A stretch of 64,000 nt of DNA, from NCBI GenBank assembly GCA_026413225.1, contig CM048552.1, forward strand, positions 190,250,053 through 190,314,052. The letters run 5' to 3'. A program made the translations under genes and the position numbers. Position 1 is the first letter of the stretch, and every line of letters begins with the position of its first letter. Below the pieces are notes generated by a model that saw only the letters and a program-made list of their open reading frames with translations, did no database searches and was not told the origin of the DNA. Below, piece by piece: positions 52,485 to 61,966 of this stretch. The DNA comes from Otis tarda. Taxonomy: Eukaryota > Chordata > Aves > Otidiformes > Otididae.

Positions 52485-52667
52485 TGAATAGTTTTCCCCA
52501 AGTTGAATCTGTTTTGCCCATAACGGAAACTATGATGAGTTTCTCCCTGTCCTTATCTCAAACCTCAAGCCGTTTTTCTTATATTATCTCCCCCTATTCT
52601 CTCGGAGGGTGAGCGGAGTGAGAAAGAGACTGCGTAGTCTGATCCCAATTGGGGCTGAACTACGACA

Positions 52668-52672
52668 TGGGC
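52668..52672 (+). repeat. Right target-site duplication of the solo LTR
   Basis: TGGGC immediately follows the LTR's terminal CA and matches 51506-51510 exactly. Confidence 0.88.
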
Positions 52673-53597
52673 CATATCACTTAGGGGACTTGCCCGCTGC
52701 TGGACTCAGTGTCAGAGGAGAAGAGGGAAGGAGACAATGTAGGAAATAACTTTCCCCCCAAATTTAGTTCCCAAACCCCAGAAAATACTCTGCTTATCGT
52801 ATGGATGAAACCTACCCTTTTAGAGTTTCTGGAGATGAGAGGAGGAAAACCCGGTGCTTGGGACACGTTCTAGAGGCGCAGGTTTCTCAGGGCGGAGCCT
52901 CTGCCATGGCTGACTGACACCAGTAAATGTTTGTGCCGCATCCCTGTTAGAGGCTCACCCCAGAATACTTGTTTTCTGTGTTGAAGCTCTCCCGCTGTGT
53001 TGATCAGATCCTGGCTTCAAGTGCCTTGCCTCTGTAAGGAGTGCATTCACTAGATAAGCCAGCACCTCACCCGGGACGTGCGGACGTGCTGTGTCCGAGC
53101 CCAGTGGGCAGCCCAAGTTAATAAGCCCGGCTGGATTGCTGCTGGCTCTGGCATGAAGCGTGGTGTGGAGAGATGAAAAAAAAACACTTGAGAAGTGAGA
53201 CTGCAAAAATCATTGAGAGTCATGGCAGAGGAGTTTGCAGTCTAATCTGATATCTGTTAACTGAAACTGTTTCATTTTAAATGAACAGGAAAAATCTATG
53301 ATCACCAAGGATCTTTTCCCGGTTAGGAGTTTGTTAGAGTGCAGACTCTTACCGTAGGGAACCTAAACAGAATCAAAATGGGTACTTTTCACTTGCATCC
53401 ATGTGTGATTCATAGGTGAATGCAGGATTTGGCCCATGAATGTAACCCCTTAATTCAAAGTGTTTGATAGCAGTTAAAATATTGGGGCAAGGGGTGGAGG
53501 TTAGCAAAGACTGTGTACCTTCAAAACAAATCAGAGTGAAGAACTGTGAACTAGATGACCTCTAATTTGTTAAGTCTTTTTAAGTCCCTTATAAATA
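52673..53597 (+). other. DCLK1: DCLK1 intron between the solo LTR and a CR1 copy
   Basis: No gene or repeat was recognised. The 52950-53170 part is somewhat richer in GC than its surroundings but carries no splice-delimited coding. Confidence 0.6.
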
Positions 53598-54472
53598 TGG
53601 TGCCGTCGACTCGCTGGAAGGGAGGGATGCCATCCAGAGGGACCTTGACAGGCTGGAGAGGTGGGCCCGTGCCAACCTCATGAAGTTCAACCAGGCCAAG
53701 TGCAAGGTCCTGCACCTGGGTCGTGGCAATCCCAGGCACAAATACAGGCTGGGCGAAGATTGGATTGAGAGCAGCCCTGAGGAGAAAGACTTGGGAGTGC
53801 TGGTAGACGAGAGGCTCAACATGAGCGGGCAATGCGCCCTTGTGGCCCAGAAGGCCAACCGCATCCTGGGCTGCATCAAGAGGAGCGTGGCCAGCAGGTC
53901 GAGGGAGGTGATTCTGCCCCTCTACTCTGCCCTGGTGAGACCCCACCTGGAGTACTGTGTCCAGTTCTGGAGTCCCCAACACAAGAAGGACATGGACCAG
54001 TTGGAAAGGGTCCAGAGAAGGGCCACCAAGATGATCAGAGGGCTGGAGCACCTCTCGTATGAGGACAGGCTGAGAGAGTTGGGGCTGTTCAGCCTGGAGA
54101 AGAGGAGGCTTCGGGGAGACCTGATAGCGGTCTTCCAATACCTCAAGGGGGCCTACAGGAAAGATGGGGAGAAGCTGTTCAGTAGGGCCTGTTGTGATAG
54201 GACAAGGGGTAATGGGTTTAAATTAGAAGGAGGTAGGTTTACATTAGATATTAGAAAAAAATTTTTTACAATGAGAGTTGTAGAGCACTGGAACAGGTTG
54301 CCCAGAGAGGTGGTGGATGCCCCATCCCTGGAAATGTTCAAGGCCAGGCTGGATGAGGCTCTGAGCAACCTGATCTAGTCAGGGATGTCCCTGCTCTTGC
54401 AGGGGGGTTGGACTAGATGACCTTTGAAGGTCCCTTCCAACTCTAACCATTCTATGATTCTATGATTCTATG
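53598..54472 (+). mobile_element. Young CR1 LINE, 5'-truncated copy
   Basis: From GGTGCCGTCGACTCGC onward it is almost base-for-base the same as 58379-59214, offset by about 4781 bases, and ends with AACCATTCTATGATTC and three ATTCTATG octamers. Differences are few (for example GCGAAGATTGG against GCGGAGAATGG), so both copies come from the same recent CR1 subfamily. Unlike the larger copy it keeps the 32 bases at 54250-54281. This shows it is a separate insertion and not a duplicate of that damaged copy. Confidence 0.96.
53601..54378 (+). pseudogene. CR1 reverse transcriptase, C-terminal part, frame intact to the stop
   Basis: The frame opens at the truncation point ([20 protein letters not shown]) and stays open through the thumb and C-terminal domain to the natural stop, ending LDEALSNLI. 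Recognisable blocks are [50 protein letters not shown] and [19 protein letters not shown]. The catalytic palm motifs (YLD and FADD) lie upstream and are absent, so it cannot be active. It serves as the reference for the undamaged C-terminus of this subfamily. Confidence 0.93.
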
Positions 54473-56462
54473 GTGATAAACTTGTTTCGTAGCTTTCCAT
54501 GTTTGTTTCTGTGTTTGTGTATATATCCTTTCTGGTGAAAATATTATATTGCAGGAAATGGAAATACGATTCCTGAAGTTGCCATTACAGTCTCAATAAA
54601 TATAAAGACTTTCTGATAATCACAAGTGAAAAAAGGAGAAATTTAATGACAAAAGGAGACTTTTTGGTAGAAAGAGTAGCACGTAGTCCTGTACTGTGAT
54701 TACAAAGAAGAAACCAAATTTATGTTGCTTGAAGTGAGCCTAGGAGCTAAACACCATCCATTTACATTTTTAAAGGCTGTATATCGGATGCAACACATCC
54801 AAATATCTGCTTTCCGATTTCTTCTGTTTGCCTTTCTGTAGAAATAACATCAAGTTTTCAAAAGATAAATGTGTGTTTCCTGAAAATCAGCAAAATGGTC
54901 TTAGTTACTCCGACATCTGTTCGAGGTGTTTGAATTTATCCACATACTGTTCACTGTAGTTGGTAACACACTCAAGTCATTCATGGTGCAGTGGTGCATT
55001 TGCACAAATATTATCTGTTGAGGATTTGTGGACGTTAACTGGGGGAGGACTCTAATAATGTAATGCAGTTGCAGTTCCCGGAGTGCCATGTCACGCTCGA
55101 CAGGTTTGGCATTTGTTGTACGGTGGTGATGTTACAAACAATCAATCAAACTAAATAAACAAGCTAAATTAGTTTAGTGTTTATTTCTTCAATTCACATC
55201 TTATATAGAAGATCTTATTTCTTTGGCTGATATCAAAACATTTACAAACTAATTTTGTTTCTATGCTGGAGTTTGTTTCCAATGGCTCAGACATGGATAC
55301 ATTTTTCCTGGTAACAGTCTGTAATTCCTTATCCCTTTCCCACTCTTCTGGCTGAAGTATTTCAGTTAATTTTTTCAAATTGACTTTCCAGTTGTGGGCA
55401 GGAGAGCACGATGTGCCAAACCTGCAATTGCTATTCCTACCTGGCCCTGATTGTTGAGCATATGCAATGTCATACCAATTTAAAGGAATGAGAACCTCAG
55501 AAGAACCAGGTCTGTGTGTCTGTCTGGGAACACCAGGACTGACACCTGCAACAAGGCTTTTGTGGTCTGGGGGAAAAAGCAATTAAGGAGAAAGATCAGA
55601 AAAATTAACGGGATCTGGTATGTAATCCTCTCACAGAAGAATCCTTGCAGGCTGAGGGGCCGTTGGTGGTATTTGGGGTGGGTTACAGAAGTTCGGTTTT
55701 CTTTGTGGAAAAAAGACTGATGGTCAACCCTCAGCGCTCCAGAGGTGCTGTTTGTGCTTCTTGGGAACCTTCTGACAGTGTGAGATTTTGCAGGCTCTTA
55801 CCGTACAAAGCATCTCTGACCAAACCCACCTTTGAACATTGTTGAAACCATTCAAGGCTATGTGTTGGTCAAAGTTCTACCAGAGTGCCCCATTCCCTTG
55901 TAAAACAGGTCAAAAGGTGTCCCTGCAGGGAGCTGAGCCCCTTGCACTGGTGCCTAGAGTAGGGCATTTTGTGCGTCTTTCTCCGGTTTGGATGATAGGA
56001 ATACAAGTGTCAGATTTTCCTTCCAGGCACCGTCATATATCCTCTCAGCAACTGTTCGTGCTAATTTAGTCTTCATGTTCAGACAGATCTTTTACTTTGA
56101 TTGCTTGTGTCCTTACGGAAACAAAACTTAAACCACTCAGAATATCTTAATTTACTCTGCAAGGCTTCTGCTGTAGTTCATGCTTTCCACACTTATCATG
56201 TAAGCTACAGTAAAGCCACACTTATGGTTTTCCACTTGTTGAGGGAGGCTTCCTGCTTTCATATAATAACATTATGTTGAGTACTTGTTCTTTGTGTTTG
56301 CTTGTAGGGGTCTTAATGAACTAATTTTCAGGATAGTCTGAGTTGACAGGACTCCTTGTAATTTCCTAGAGCAGCGTGTTAAATACTCAGATTTCCTGAT
56401 TGCTTTCAATATGTTTGCTTTAGTGATCATACAGAATAATTCTATAATTCTGATATAAGGAA
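54473..56462 (+). other. DCLK1: DCLK1 intron between two young CR1 copies
   Basis: No sense-strand coding was found. The minus strand at 55181-56090 carries the gene-like arrangement annotated separately. A minus-strand open frame at 54901-55089 has no recognisable features. Confidence 0.55.
55181..56090 (-). pseudogene. Candidate broken antisense gene or retro-derived ORF, unknown family
   Basis: I do not recognise this protein. On the minus strand a 133-residue frame (55582-55181) contains SEVLIPLNWYDIAYAQQSGP, then NSNCRFGTSCSPAHNW, a C-x5-C-x3-H pattern as in half of a CCCH zinc finger (the first Cys of the usual C-x8-C is missing), then TEILQPEEWERDKELQ. Its stop overlaps an AATAAA (55185-55180). 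A pyrimidine-rich acceptor ending CCCCCAG precedes position 55566. A donor-like CG|GTAAGA ends at 55802, about 235 bases upstream. Splicing these would continue the frame across SKVGLVRDALYD. Further upstream another frame (about 56075-55870) starts MKTKLARTVAERIYDGAWKE but has an internal TAG. With in-frame stops in between, an intact gene is unlikely. Chance open frames of this size are possible. Confidence 0.25.
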
Positions 56463-56464
56463 AG

Positions 56465-57226
56465 GTCGAGCAGGGCTACGACCTTGTTGGCATCACGGAG
56501 ACGTGGTGGGACGACTCTTACGACTGGAGCGTCAACATGGAGGGGTACAGGCTTTTTAGAAAAGACAGGCAGGGAAGACGAGGAGGGGGTGTCGCTCTCT
56601 ATGTCAGCAACCGGCTGGAGTGCGTGGAGCTCTGCCTGGGGATGGGGGAGGAGCTGACAGAGAGCTTATGGGTCAAGATCAGAGGACAGGGACGGACGGG
56701 GGATGTTACGGTGGGGGTCTGTTACAGGCCGCCTGGCCAGGAAGACAGAGCGGACGAGGCGCTCTATAGGCAGATAGGAGCAGCCTCACAGCGGTCACAA
56801 GCCCTGGTCCTCATGGGGGACTTCAACCACCCTGACATCTGTTGGAGAGACAACACAGCAGGGCACAGGCAGTCCAGGAGGTTCCTGGAATGCGTGGATG
56901 ATAACTTCCTCCTACAGGCGATAGAGGAGCCGACAAGGAAGGGTGCCGTGCTGGACCTTGTGCTCACCAACAGGGAGGGGCTGGTGGGGGACGTGAAACT
57001 GATGGACAGCCTTGGCTGCAGTGACCATGACGCGGTGGAATTCAAGATCCACGGGGCGGCGAGGAAACTGCACAGTAAGCTCTCTGCCCTGGATTTCAGG
57101 AAGGCGGACTTTGGCCTCTTCAGGAACCTCATGGGCAAAGTGCCATGGGAGGCGGCCCTGGAGGGAAGAGTTGGTCCGTATTTAAGGAGCACCTCCTCCA
57201 AGCTCAGCAGAGGTGCGTCCCGATGA
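56465..57226 (+). pseudogene. CR1 endonuclease domain, N-terminally truncated
   Basis: This is the AP-type endonuclease that nicks target DNA for target-primed reverse transcription. The frame is open from the element's 5' break; the first ATG, 56537, is internal. Visible motifs are GITETWWDDS (catalytic Glu region), RQGRRGGGVALYVSNRLE, VGVCYRPPGQ, LVLMGDFNHPDICW (GDFN motif), EEPTRKGAVLDLVLTNREGL and LGCSDHDAVEF (SDH motif with the catalytic Asp and His). The N-terminal Asn motif is lost with the 5' truncation. The frame shifts near 57165-57180, after [12 protein letters not shown], and runs to a stop at 57226. Confidence 0.94.
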
Positions 57227-57510
57227 AGAAGAAGTCGGGCAAAAAGGCCAGGAGGCCAGCGTGGATGAGCAAGGAGCTCCTGGACCAACTGAAAGTAAAG
57301 AAGGAAGCCTATAGAGGGTGGAAGCGGGGACAGGTAGCCTGGGAGGACTACCGAGTGGCTGTGCGAGCGGCCAGGGATAGGGTGAGGAAGGCTAAAGCCC
57401 TGATGGAATCGAATCTGGCCAGGGATATAAAAAGTAACAAGAAAAGCTTTTACAGGTATGTAGGGGACAAAAGAAAATCCAAGGAGAATGTAGGCCCCTC
57501 CGGAAGGTAA
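57165..57510 (+). pseudogene. CR1 ORF2 linker between endonuclease and reverse transcriptase
   Basis: The second frame of the same ORF2 carries [38 protein letters not shown] and [20 protein letters not shown], the basic linker of CR1 polyproteins. It overlaps the end of the endonuclease frame. It is lost again at about 57495-57500, after ENVGP, where the reverse-transcriptase frame takes over. Confidence 0.92.
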
Positions 57511-59105
57511 CGAGTGTCGTGGTTACCCGGGATGTGGAGAAGGCTGAGGTACTCAACGACTTTTTTGCCTCAGTCTTCACTGATAAGGGCTCTTGTCTCC
57601 CCACCCAAGCTGTGGAAGGCACAGGCAGGGACTGTGAGGATGAAGAACCGCCCACGGTGCTCGAAGAGCAGGTTCAGGACCATCTAAGGAACTTGAAGGT
57701 GCACAAGTCCATGGGGCCTGATGAGATCCATCCACGCGTCCTGAGGGAACTGGCGGATGAAGTTGCCAAGCCACTGGCCATCATATTTGAGAAATCGTGG
57801 AGGTCTGGTGAGGTCCCCGATGACTGGAAGAGAGGGAACATAACCCCCATTTTTAAAAAGGGGAGTAAGGAAGACCCGGGCAACTACAGGCTGGTCAGCC
57901 TCACCTCTGTGCCTGGCAAGGTCATGGAGCAGATTCTCTTGGAAACCATGCTAAGGCACATGGAGAGCAAGGAGGTGGTTGGTGACAGCCAACATGGCTT
58001 CACCAAGGGCAGATCGTGCCTGACCAATTTGGTGGCCTTTTATGACGGGGTAACAGCATCGGTGGACAAGGGACGGGCAACAGATATCGTCTACCTGGAC
58101 TTGTGCAAAGCTTTTGACACTGTCCCGCATGACATCCTTCTCTCTAAACTAGAGAGGCATGGGTTCGATGGATGGACCACTCGGTGGATAAGGAGTTGGC
58201 TGGATGGCTGCACTCAGAGAGTGGTGGTCAACGGCTCAATGTCCAAGTGGAGACCGGTCACCAGTGGCGTCCCTCAGGGGTCCGTGTTGGGCCCTGCCCT
58301 GTTCAACATCTTTGTCGGCGACATGGACAATGGGATAGAGTGCACCCTCAGCAAGTTCGCCGATGACACCAAGCTGTGTGGTGCCGTCGACTCGCTGGAA
58401 GGGAGGGATGCCATCCAGAGGGACCTTGACAGGCTGGAGAGGTGGGCCCGTGCCAACCTCATGAAGTTCAACCAGGCCAAGTGCAAGGTCCTGCACCTGG
58501 GTCGTGGCAATCCCAGGCACAAATACAGGCTGGGCGGAGAATGGATTGAGAGCAGCCCTGAGGAGAAAGACTTGGGAGTGCTGGTAGACGAGAGGCTCAA
58601 CATGAGCGGGCAATGCGCCCTTGCGGCCCAGAAGGCCAACCGCATCCTGGGCTGCATCAAGAGGAGCGTGGCCAGCAGGTCGAGGGAGGTGATTCTGCCC
58701 CTCTACTCTGCCCTGGTGAGACCCCACCTGGAGTACTGTGTCCAGTTCTGGAGTCCCCAACACAAGAAGGACATGGACCAGTTGGAAAGGGTCCAGAGAA
58801 GGGCCACCAAGATGATCAGAGGGCTGGAGCACCTCTCGTATGAGGACAGGCTGAGAGAGTTGGGGCTGTTCAGCCTGGAGAAGAGGAGGCTCCGGGGAGA
58901 CCTGATAGCGGTCTTCCAATACCTCAAGGGGGCCTACAGGAAAGATGGGGAGAAGCTGTTCAGTAGGGCCTGTTGTAACAGGACAAGGGGTAATGGGTTT
59001 AAATTAGAAGGAGGTAGGTTTAGATTAGATAGAGCACTGGAACAGGTTGCCCAGAGAGGTGGTGGATGCCCCATCCCTGGAAATGTTCAAGGCCAGGCTG
59101 GATGA
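57498..59105 (+). pseudogene. CR1 reverse transcriptase, nearly complete
   Basis: This is the RNA-dependent DNA polymerase of CR1. The third frame is open from [20 protein letters not shown]; the GTG at 57519 is not a real start. In order: [75 protein letters not shown] (catalytic Asp at 58098-58100), [20 protein letters not shown], and FADD at 58356-58367 with both catalytic Asp, then the thumb region. All catalytic residues of the palm are intact. Against the 53.6-kb copy, 32 bases are missing at 59030/59031, which shifts the frame and replaces the normal C-terminus with an aberrant tail ending GNVQGQAG. Confidence 0.95.
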
Positions 59106-59214
59106 GGCTCTGAGCAACCTGATCTAGTCAGGGATGTCCCTGCTTCTTGCAGGGGGGTTGGACTAGATGACCTTTGAAGGTCCCTTCCAACTCTAACCAT
59201 TCTATGATTCTATG

Positions 59215-61809
59215 AAATGCCATAAAAGTAAAGCAAGTGACTGGGTGATACAGCACGAGACAGACATCTCTAGTGTAAATTATCATATGGCAGCCAATGC
59301 TGCCATTAACCTAATGTGTGCCTCCAGTCTTGTTGGTTCTGTGCGTTCAGATATGCTTAGAGAGCTCTGGCTGCCTGAACATCACTTCATTAAAAGCGAG
59401 AGTCCAAAGGCTGAAAGCCAGCCTTCAAAAGAGTATGAATTTGGGATCTAAACCCCATTAGAATTCATCAGACATCAGAGTATTTTGAAAACTGTATTTC
59501 CTCTGCTGTAGATACTATTGTGCTGCAATTATTATTAAAAATAAATATATATTGATAGTGTCCTCTTTGATTCAGAGTAACTCAGAAGGAAGAAACTAAG
59601 AAATACTGTTTACTATACAGACATTTTTTATCCTGCTTTTTATGCCTTCAGTTTCCATGATGCATTAATGCGGTGTGTTTTGTGTACTGTAGTGAGTGTT
59701 TCAGAGCAGACAGTGATTGTCCTGACTTCGGAGGCAGGACTGCAGTATTTTACCTGCTTGTCTACACATCTGCCTTTTGGCCATAGCATTTAGCTTAAAA
59801 TAGCCTGTCACAGGGGTGAAACGAGTTATCATGTCTGATTGTCTGTAAATCCTATCCATCTTTCTCAGTGCCTCTCAAAGAAAAGATGCTCATCTGTTAA
59901 ACCCACCTAATTTTCCCCTCAAATACTGTGAACAGAAAGAGCCCCGTTCTCTCACGTTTCCACGTGTGCTGGCATGCCAGACTTGCCAGTTACGGTGTTG
60001 TTCTGCATGCCTTTATTGTGATAACTTCAATTTTCTTTTCCTTGTCTCTTATATGCTCACTGTTTTCTTGCTAAGCCCTCCATTTTAAGCATTGGTCCCA
60101 CCAACACTGACAATGAAGTGCTCAAGAAAGCATTGCTTATGTGAATTACCCATCTGAAAGGGTTTAATATTGGGAGGACTTGCCTTCTAAGTTGTAGACT
60201 CTTTGTTTGGCTTCAGATCCTAAGTCAGAAATGGCTCATTGTGATTCAGTCCTTGGTTTCCTCAATATCTGAGTCAGTTCTGAAAATGTGCATCAGAAGA
60301 CTATGGTGAATACTTCCTCTGGCCTTTTATTTCATAGCTGCCATGTGCACTGCTAATCATGTAAAAAGTAGTATAGTAATGAAAAATAAATATGGTAGTA
60401 GATCTCACTTCTACCAAGAAAAAAATCGTATCACTAAATGGTGTGACTATTTAGTGATACATTAAAGTTTTTACTTGCTACATTTATGCAATTTACTGTT
60501 GACAAACTTTTACTTATCGCTTGTTGCCAGGGAGCTCACTGGGACAATGCAGGTGTCAAAAAGAAACCTTTAACTGGATTCTTACAGCTTGCATTGCTGC
60601 TTCCATTTTCTAAGTTTGCCTTGTGTGTGTCAGCGAGGAAGGGTGAGTTATGCCCTCATAATAAAACACAACAGTATTCTGGGTTGTTCCCAGATTTTGG
60701 CCTTCTAGACAATCCTCAGTAGCTTGAGATATGATTGATTAAACATAGCAAACATACATATTTATACTCTTTCCTCCCTGAAACAACTTTGCCAGGAGTT
60801 ATCAGTTTTGCCTTGGAAATCAATGGCTTTTGTCTAGGAAAACAGAAGCTTCATCTAATCTCAGTTTCAGGAGTAGATTTTAGCTAACCATGTTTGGTTT
60901 TTCCAGACTGCGAATCTGCAAGTCCTTCCCACACCCAGATCTGCACACACAGATATGAGAAAATCAAAGGGCATAATCTGGTAGAGATTCTGCTGTCATT
61001 ATAGCATCCAGAAGATGATGACAGTTTGGCTGAAGTACATTTTTCTAACAGGCAGCATCTGGCTTTTAGTGTAAAAAGTAAGCCTCTGAATAAAATTCAG
61101 ACTATTCACAATGTGTTATCGTGAGAGTATTTTTCAGCAACACTTGTCTTTTAGGCACTGGCTGGAGTGATTCATTGCTAATGATAAACGTTTTGCCTCT
61201 TTTGCTGAATCCATTGTTTTAATTCTAAAAATGAATCAATGAGAACAGAGCTTTCTATTTACAGCTTGCCCAGCTCAGGTTAATGAGCCAAAACAAAAAT
61301 ATACACAGTATTGGCTGTAAAATAATAGATCGTTTGCTTCGAACAGAAAGCACTCTTTTCAGAAGCAAGGGAGTTGTTAGGGCTAATCAGATACTTCTTT
61401 TTTTTTTAATAGAAAAGCTTTCATATAATTTTAAGTCCCAGAATCAGGTATATGCTAATTCAGGAATGAAATGAAAAATAGGCATATGAGCTACATATTT
61501 TGAAGGACAGTGTCTGCTTCATATTCTGTCCTTATTTGCCTCATTAAAAAAAAAAAAGTCTTATGCATCATCAAGGAAGATACCTTTGTCTTTTTGCTTC
61601 TAGTTCTAGCAAGCAAAAGAACAGTAATATCTTCCTTAGGTTACAGTTCTGAATCTCTTTACTCTGACTTCCCAAACACGTTGTGTAACATTGATTTTCA
61701 GGTTTGGTTTTTGGGTTTTTTTTTTTTTTTGTGTGTATGTGTTGTCTTAAGGTGCAAAATCCTTCATTAGTCAATTTTGAGACACTGTGTTTCAAACTAC
61801 TCACAGCTG
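59215..61809 (+). other. DCLK1: DCLK1 intron, no gene recognised
   Basis: This is AT-rich intron with no coding or transposon signal. It contains a 12-bp perfect hairpin at 60428-60460, a candidate conserved stretch near 61140-61310, and A12 (61546-61557) and T15 (61716-61730) runs. Confidence 0.7.
60428..60460. repeat. 12-bp perfect inverted repeat
   Basis: GTATCACTAAAT (60428-60439) pairs exactly with ATTTAGTGATAC (60449-60460) across a 9-base spacer. It is too short for a microRNA precursor, and no transposon end is recognisable next to it. Confidence 0.85.
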
Positions 61810-61966
61810 GCTTTGGATGCCCCGTCCCTGGAAGCGTTCAAGGCCCAGTTGGATGGGGCTTTGAGCAATCTGGTCTAGTGAAAGATGTCCCTGCCTGTGG
61901 CAGGGGAAGTTGCACTAGATGATCTTTAACAGTCCCTTCCAACTCAAACCATTCTATGGTTCTGTG
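61810..61966 (+). mobile_element. CR1 3'-terminal fragment
   Basis: It starts at GGATGCCCCGTCCCTGGAAG (the DAPSLE codons of the reverse-transcriptase C-terminus), includes the CAATCTGGTCTAG stop region, the CCTGCCTGTGGCAGG palindrome, TCCCTTCCAACTC and ends CATTCTATGGTTCTGTG. It is an extremely 5'-truncated sense insertion of about 160 bp. Confidence 0.93.

Larger units (their letters stand above)
51511..52667 (+). mobile_element. Solo LTR of an endogenous retrovirus, ERVL-like
   Basis: The element is 1157 bp. It starts TGTTGTGG and ends CTACGACA, giving the TG...CA ends of an LTR with short imperfect inverted termini. It is flanked on both sides by the same five bases, TGGGC (51506-51510 and 52668-52672), a perfect target-site duplication; 5 bp is typical of ERVL-type integrases. 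Inside are a TATA-like TATTTAA at 51684-51690, a repeated GATAACG motif just upstream of it, and an AATAAA at 52479-52484, so U3, R and U5 can be placed in sense orientation to DCLK1. No primer-binding site, internal region or second LTR follows, so it is a solo LTR left by recombination. The long minus-strand open frames across it (for example 51607-52329) have no viral or host protein features. Family assignment is inference from TSD length and ends. Confidence 0.88.
56463..59214 (+). mobile_element. Young, near-complete CR1 LINE with endonuclease and reverse transcriptase
   Basis: This 2.75-kb sense-orientation copy begins inside the endonuclease (EQGYDLVGITETWWDDSYDW) and ends in CATTCTATGATTCTATG. 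It contains the apurinic endonuclease, linker and reverse transcriptase of CR1 ORF2 in the right order but in three reading frames, so it is a dead but recent copy. The 5' UTR, ORF1 and first endonuclease motifs are missing, as usual for CR1, which is 5'-truncated at insertion and makes no target-site duplication. It is markedly richer in GC than the intron around it. Confidence 0.97.

Noticed and set aside
53551-54138. Minus-strand open frames of 195 and 227 residues over the young CR1 copies (also 58236-58919).
   Set aside because: They are antisense of the reverse-transcriptase coding region. The same shadow appears in both copies because the DNA is nearly identical.
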